DNA of 64,000 nt, taken from positions 111,420 to 175,419 of the forward strand of contig DEZI01000030.1 in assembly GCA_002364755.1 (NCBI GenBank), in the 5' to 3' direction. Of this stretch, positions 61,544-64,000 are shown one piece after another. How positions within the stretch are numbered: position 1 is the stretch's first letter; every line of letters begins with the position of its first letter. The translations under genes were made by a program, and so were the position numbers. A model generated the notes under the pieces. That model searched no databases. It was given only the letters and a program-made list of their open reading frames with translations, and was not told the DNA's origin. This stretch comes from Stenotrophomonas maltophilia. GTDB lineage: Bacteria > Pseudomonadota > Gammaproteobacteria > Xanthomonadales > Xanthomonadaceae.

Positions 61544-62777
61544 TGCCGCTGCACCGCGCCGGGTCGCCGTCATCGGCGGTGGACCGGCCGGCCTGTTCGC
61601 CGCCGAACGCCTGCGCGCGGCCGGGCTGGACGTGGACCTGTACGAGGCCAAGGGTTCACCCGGCCGCAAGTTCCTGATCGCCGGCAAGGGTGGGCTCAAC
61701 CTGACCCATTCCGACCCGCGTCCGTTGTTCGACAGCCGCTACCGCGAACAGTCCGCTGCCGTCGGCCAGTGGCTGGATGGCTTCGACGCCCAGGCGCTGC
61801 GTGACTGGGCCGCCGGCTTCGGTGTGGAAACCTATGTGGGCAGCTCCGGCCGCGTGTTCCCGGTCGACCGCAAGGCGGCGCCGCTGCTGCGTGGCTGGGT
61901 GCGCCGCCTGAAGGAACAGGGCATGCGCCTGCATGCCAACCATCGCTGGACCGGATGGAACGAGGACGGCGCGCTGTGCTTCAGCACCGGAGACGGCCCG
62001 CTTGAGGTGCAGGCTGATGCCACCGTGCTGGCCCTGGGCGGCGGCAGCTGGCCGCAGCTGGGCAGCGATGGTGCATGGGTCGCGCCGCTGCAGGCGCGCG
62101 GCGTGGACATCGCCCCGCTGCAGTCGGCCAACTGCGGCTTCGACGTGGACTGGACCCCGTTCTTCGCACAGCGCAATGCCGGCGCACCGCTGAAGCCGGT
62201 AGTCGCGCACTGGATCGACATCCACGGCCAGCCGCACTCGCTGCAGGGCGAATGCGTGGCCAGCGAGTACGGCATCGAAGGCAGCCTGGTCTACGCGCTG
62301 GCCGCCGATCTGCGCGAGACCCTCAACCGCGATGGCTACGCCATCCTGTGGCTGGACCTGGTGCCGGGCCGCGATCAAGCGCGCCTGCTGGCCGACCTGT
62401 CGCGCCCGCGCAAGGGCCGCAGCTTCGGCGAACACCTGCGCCGCCAGACGGGACTGGATGCGGTGAAGACCGCGCTGGTGTTCGAGATCCTGGGCAAGAA
62501 CGCCGGCAACGACCTGAGCGCTGTGGTCGCGACGCTGAAGCGCCTGCCGCTGCGCCTGCTGCGCCCGCGGCCGATGGCCGAAGTGATCAGCACCGCCGGT
62601 GGCGTGCGCCTGCAGGCGCTCGATGATCGCCTGATGGTGCGCGCCCTGCCCGGCGTGTTCTGTGCCGGCGAGATGCTGGACTGGGAAGCGCCGACCGGCG
62701 GTTACCTGCTGACCGCGTGCTATGCGAGCGGGCTGCGTGCGGCCGAGGGTGCCATCGCGTGGCTGGCGGGGCGCTGA
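61530..62777 (+). CDS. BaiN-type NAD(P)/FAD-dependent oxidoreductase (HI0933/TIGR03862 family)
   Basis: The 415-residue protein starts with VAVIGGGPAGLFAAERL (FAD GxGxxG) and PGRKFLIAGKGGLNLTHS, the family mark, and ends with GVFCAGEMLDWEAPTGGYLLTACYASG. Members reduce activated C=C bonds, but substrates are mostly unknown. The start lies inside the FKBP gene, so translation is coupled. Confidence 0.88.
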   Translation: MSNRNAAAPRRVAVIGGGPAGLFAAERLRAAGLDVDLYEAKGSPGRKFLIAGKGGLNLTHSDPRPLFDSRYREQSAAVGQWLDGFDAQALRDWAAGFGVETYVGSSGRVFPVDRKAAPLLRGWVRRLKEQGMRLHANHRWTGWNEDGALCFSTGDGPLEVQADATVLALGGGSWPQLGSDGAWVAPLQARGVDIAPLQSANCGFDVDWTPFFAQRNAGAPLKPVVAHWIDIHGQPHSLQGECVASEYGIEGSLVYALAADLRETLNRDGYAILWLDLVPGRDQARLLADLSRPRKGRSFGEHLRRQTGLDAVKTALVFEILGKNAGNDLSAVVATLKRLPLRLLRPRPMAEVISTAGGVRLQALDDRLMVRALPGVFCAGEMLDWEAPTGGYLLTACYASGLRAAEGAIAWLAGR

Positions 62778-62787
62778 CCCGGGTTTT

Positions 62788-62876
62788 ATAGCGCCGAGCC
62801 CATGCTCGGCTGCATGTGTAGAGTCGAGCCGATGCTCGGCTCGATCAACGGCAGCCGGGCATGGGCTCGGCTCTAC
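62788..62876. repeat. SMAG trimer
   Basis: Three copies: one with ATAG in place of GTAG (62788-62814), a GTAG copy (62818-62842) and a CTAC-last copy (62851-62876), filling the gap between the converging BaiN-type and GNAT genes. The GNAT stop codon lies at its right edge. Confidence 0.8.
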
Positions 62877-63334
62877 GCGTTCCGGTGCATGCGCACCGAG
62901 GCCAAGGCCACTCCGCTGGGATGCGGGTAGGCTTCCTCGACCCCGGCGATGAAGCCCTGCCGTTGATAGAACGGCACGGCGTTGAGCGAGGCCGACAGCA
63001 CCACCTCACGCGCCGGATCGGCCAGTGCCAGCAGGCGCTGCATGAGGGCCTGGCCGATACCCTGCCCGCCCTTGTCCGGATCGACGAACAGCGCATCGAC
63101 CTCGTTGCCGGCGGCATCGAACACCCCAAAGCCCAGCAGGGTGCCCTGCCCGTCCTCGGCTACCACGCAACCGCCCTGCGCCAGCAGGCGTTCGTACTGC
63201 GCCGGTGGCGGCGAGGCTGACCACGGCGCGATCACCTCGGGCGGGTAATGACTGCTGCAGGTTTCGCGTACGCAGCGCGTGCGCAGGGCCCACAGCGTGG
63301 CCACGTCATCGGCGGTGCCGGTCCTGAACTGCAT
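62873..63334 (-). CDS. GNAT acetyltransferase
   Basis: The 153-residue protein has a typical GNAT core: FRTGTADDVATLWALRTRCVRETC, VVAEDGQGTLLGFGVFDAAGNEVDALFVDPDKGGQGIGQALMQRLLALA (acetyl-CoA loop QGIGQAL) and LNAVPFYQRQGFIA. Substrate unknown. GGAGG lies 5 bases ahead of ATG 63334. Confidence 0.88.
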   Translation of the reverse strand: MQFRTGTADDVATLWALRTRCVRETCSSHYPPEVIAPWSASPPPAQYERLLAQGGCVVAEDGQGTLLGFGVFDAAGNEVDALFVDPDKGGQGIGQALMQRLLALADPAREVVLSASLNAVPFYQRQGFIAGVEEAYPHPSGVALASVRMHRNA

Positions 63335-63381
63335 GGTGCCTCCTGGGATCTTCGCTCCAACTCGCAATGCCGGACCGAAAG

Positions 63382-63407
63382 GCAGCCGAGCATTGGCTCG
63401 GCTCTAC
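63382..63407. repeat. SMAG monomer
   Basis: GCAGCCGAGC...GGCTCTAC forms a single GTAG-ended stem-loop between the GNAT start and the glutamate-synthase-like stop. Confidence 0.75.
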
Positions 63408-63416
63408 ACCAACACG

Positions 63417-64000
63417 TTACCGCGACTTGCTCGCGCGCAACGCCTGGATGCGCGGCGGCGGCTGGAACGAATCGCTGCGCGCTTCGGCCCAGAACGAATG
63501 GAACACCGCGTGGTCCGGCACCTTGTGCAGCAGCTCGCCCGGTTCGAGGTAGCGGTACAGCGAGGCCAGCGAACGGATTTCGACCGGCGAAACACGACGC
63601 AGGATGTGCTCCGGCCCCAGCTCGGCCGGGTCGTTCAGACCGGCCGCGCACAGCAGTTCCTTCAGCGCGTGCAGGGTGTGCTCGTGGTAGCTGTGCACGC
63701 GCGTGGCCTTGTCCGGTGCGTCCAGATGCTTCCAGCGCGCCGGGTTCTGGGTGGCGATGCCGGTGGGGCACTTGTCGGTATGGCAGCTGAGCGACTGGAT
63801 GCAGCCCAGCGCGAACATGAAACCACGACCGGCATTGCACCAGTCCGCGCCAAGCGCGATGGTGCGGGCGATCTCGAAGGCACTGGTGATCTTGCCGGCC
63901 GCACCGATGCGGATGCGCTCGCGCAGGTCCAGGCCGACCAGGGTGTTGTGCACCAGCAGCAGCGCTTCGTGCATCGGCACGCCCACGTGGTCGACGAATT
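63417..64000 (-). CDS. FMN-binding glutamate synthase family protein (C-terminal part, cut by window end)
   Basis: The last 194 codons of a gene running out of the window. It shows GKITSAFEIARTIALGADWCNAGRGFMFALGCIQSLSCHTDKCPTGIATQ: the FMN-binding glycine loop and the three cysteines of the 3Fe-4S cluster, as in the large subunit of glutamate synthase. The C-terminus (SRVHSYHEHTLHALKELL...) fits the stand-alone archaeal-type GltB2 family rather than a full GOGAT. The start cannot be seen. Confidence 0.88.
   Translation of the reverse strand, partial: FVDHVGVPMHEALLLVHNTLVGLDLRERIRIGAAGKITSAFEIARTIALGADWCNAGRGFMFALGCIQSLSCHTDKCPTGIATQNPARWKHLDAPDKATRVHSYHEHTLHALKELLCAAGLNDPAELGPEHILRRVSPVEIRSLASLYRYLEPGELLHKVPDHAVFHSFWAEARSDSFQPPPRIQALRASKSR

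Overview
The window is a 64 kb piece of a high-GC gammaproteobacterial chromosome from the Xanthomonadaceae, most likely the Stenotrophomonas maltophilia group. The evidence is the gene order around alaS-recX-recA-lexA and truD-ispF-ispD-ftsB-eno, the 19-bp xanthomonad LexA palindrome in front of lexA, and many GTAG-ended hairpin repeats of the SMAG type between genes. Most of the window is core chromosome. I saw no phage, transposase or CRISPR array.

Layout. 0.1-6.8 kb: a LysR regulator divergent from a pirin, a YbjJ-like MFS protein, a lipoprotein alpha/beta hydrolase, and a two-gene cytochrome operon (triheme c plus a TsdA-like diheme c). 6.9-11.5 kb: a TonB-dependent receptor followed by a Tat-exported phosphocholine-type phospholipase C, with a possible Pho box in front. 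11.5-18.7 kb: the giant helicase Lhr divergent from a ZnuD-like TonB receptor, with a good Zur-box match between them. 18.8-25.4 kb: an unidentified membrane protein, tRNA-Ser(GCT), csrA, alaS, recX, recA and lexA. 25.5-29.1 kb: a UbiB/ABC1 gene interrupted by one in-frame stop, a CinA/PncC amidase and a KgtP-like permease. 29.4-37.3 kb: hflX-hfq-miaA-folP, a 0.6 kb repeat island, ftsH, rlmE, yhbY and a small Mth938-like protein. 37.4-48.4 kb: nlpD-yqaA-pcm-surE, smr, then truD-ispF-ispD-ftsB-eno, two small paralogous membrane proteins, kdsA and pyrG; the classic order is kept but rpoS is not beside nlpD. 48.8-64 kb: a small secreted protein, parE, an acetyltransferase, an S10 peptidase, a Pit phosphate transporter with its DUF47 partner, a CorC-like protein, ExoD, two flavin enzymes, TrhO, an FKBP lipoprotein, a BaiN-type flavoprotein, an acetyltransferase and the 3' end of a glutamate-synthase-like gene.

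The strongest candidates for new biology are: (i) large composite intergenic repeats in which a SMAG hairpin sits inside a longer 22-25 bp inverted repeat, seen in three full and two partial copies with other modules attached; (ii) a TsdA-type thiosulfate dehydrogenase candidate paired with a triheme alcohol-dehydrogenase-type cytochrome instead of the usual diheme TsdB; (iii) genes whose TAG stop codon is the end of a GTAG hairpin repeat; and (iv) Zur, LexA and possibly PhoB sites at informative positions. All functional statements come from reading the sequence and family knowledge; no database search was run.
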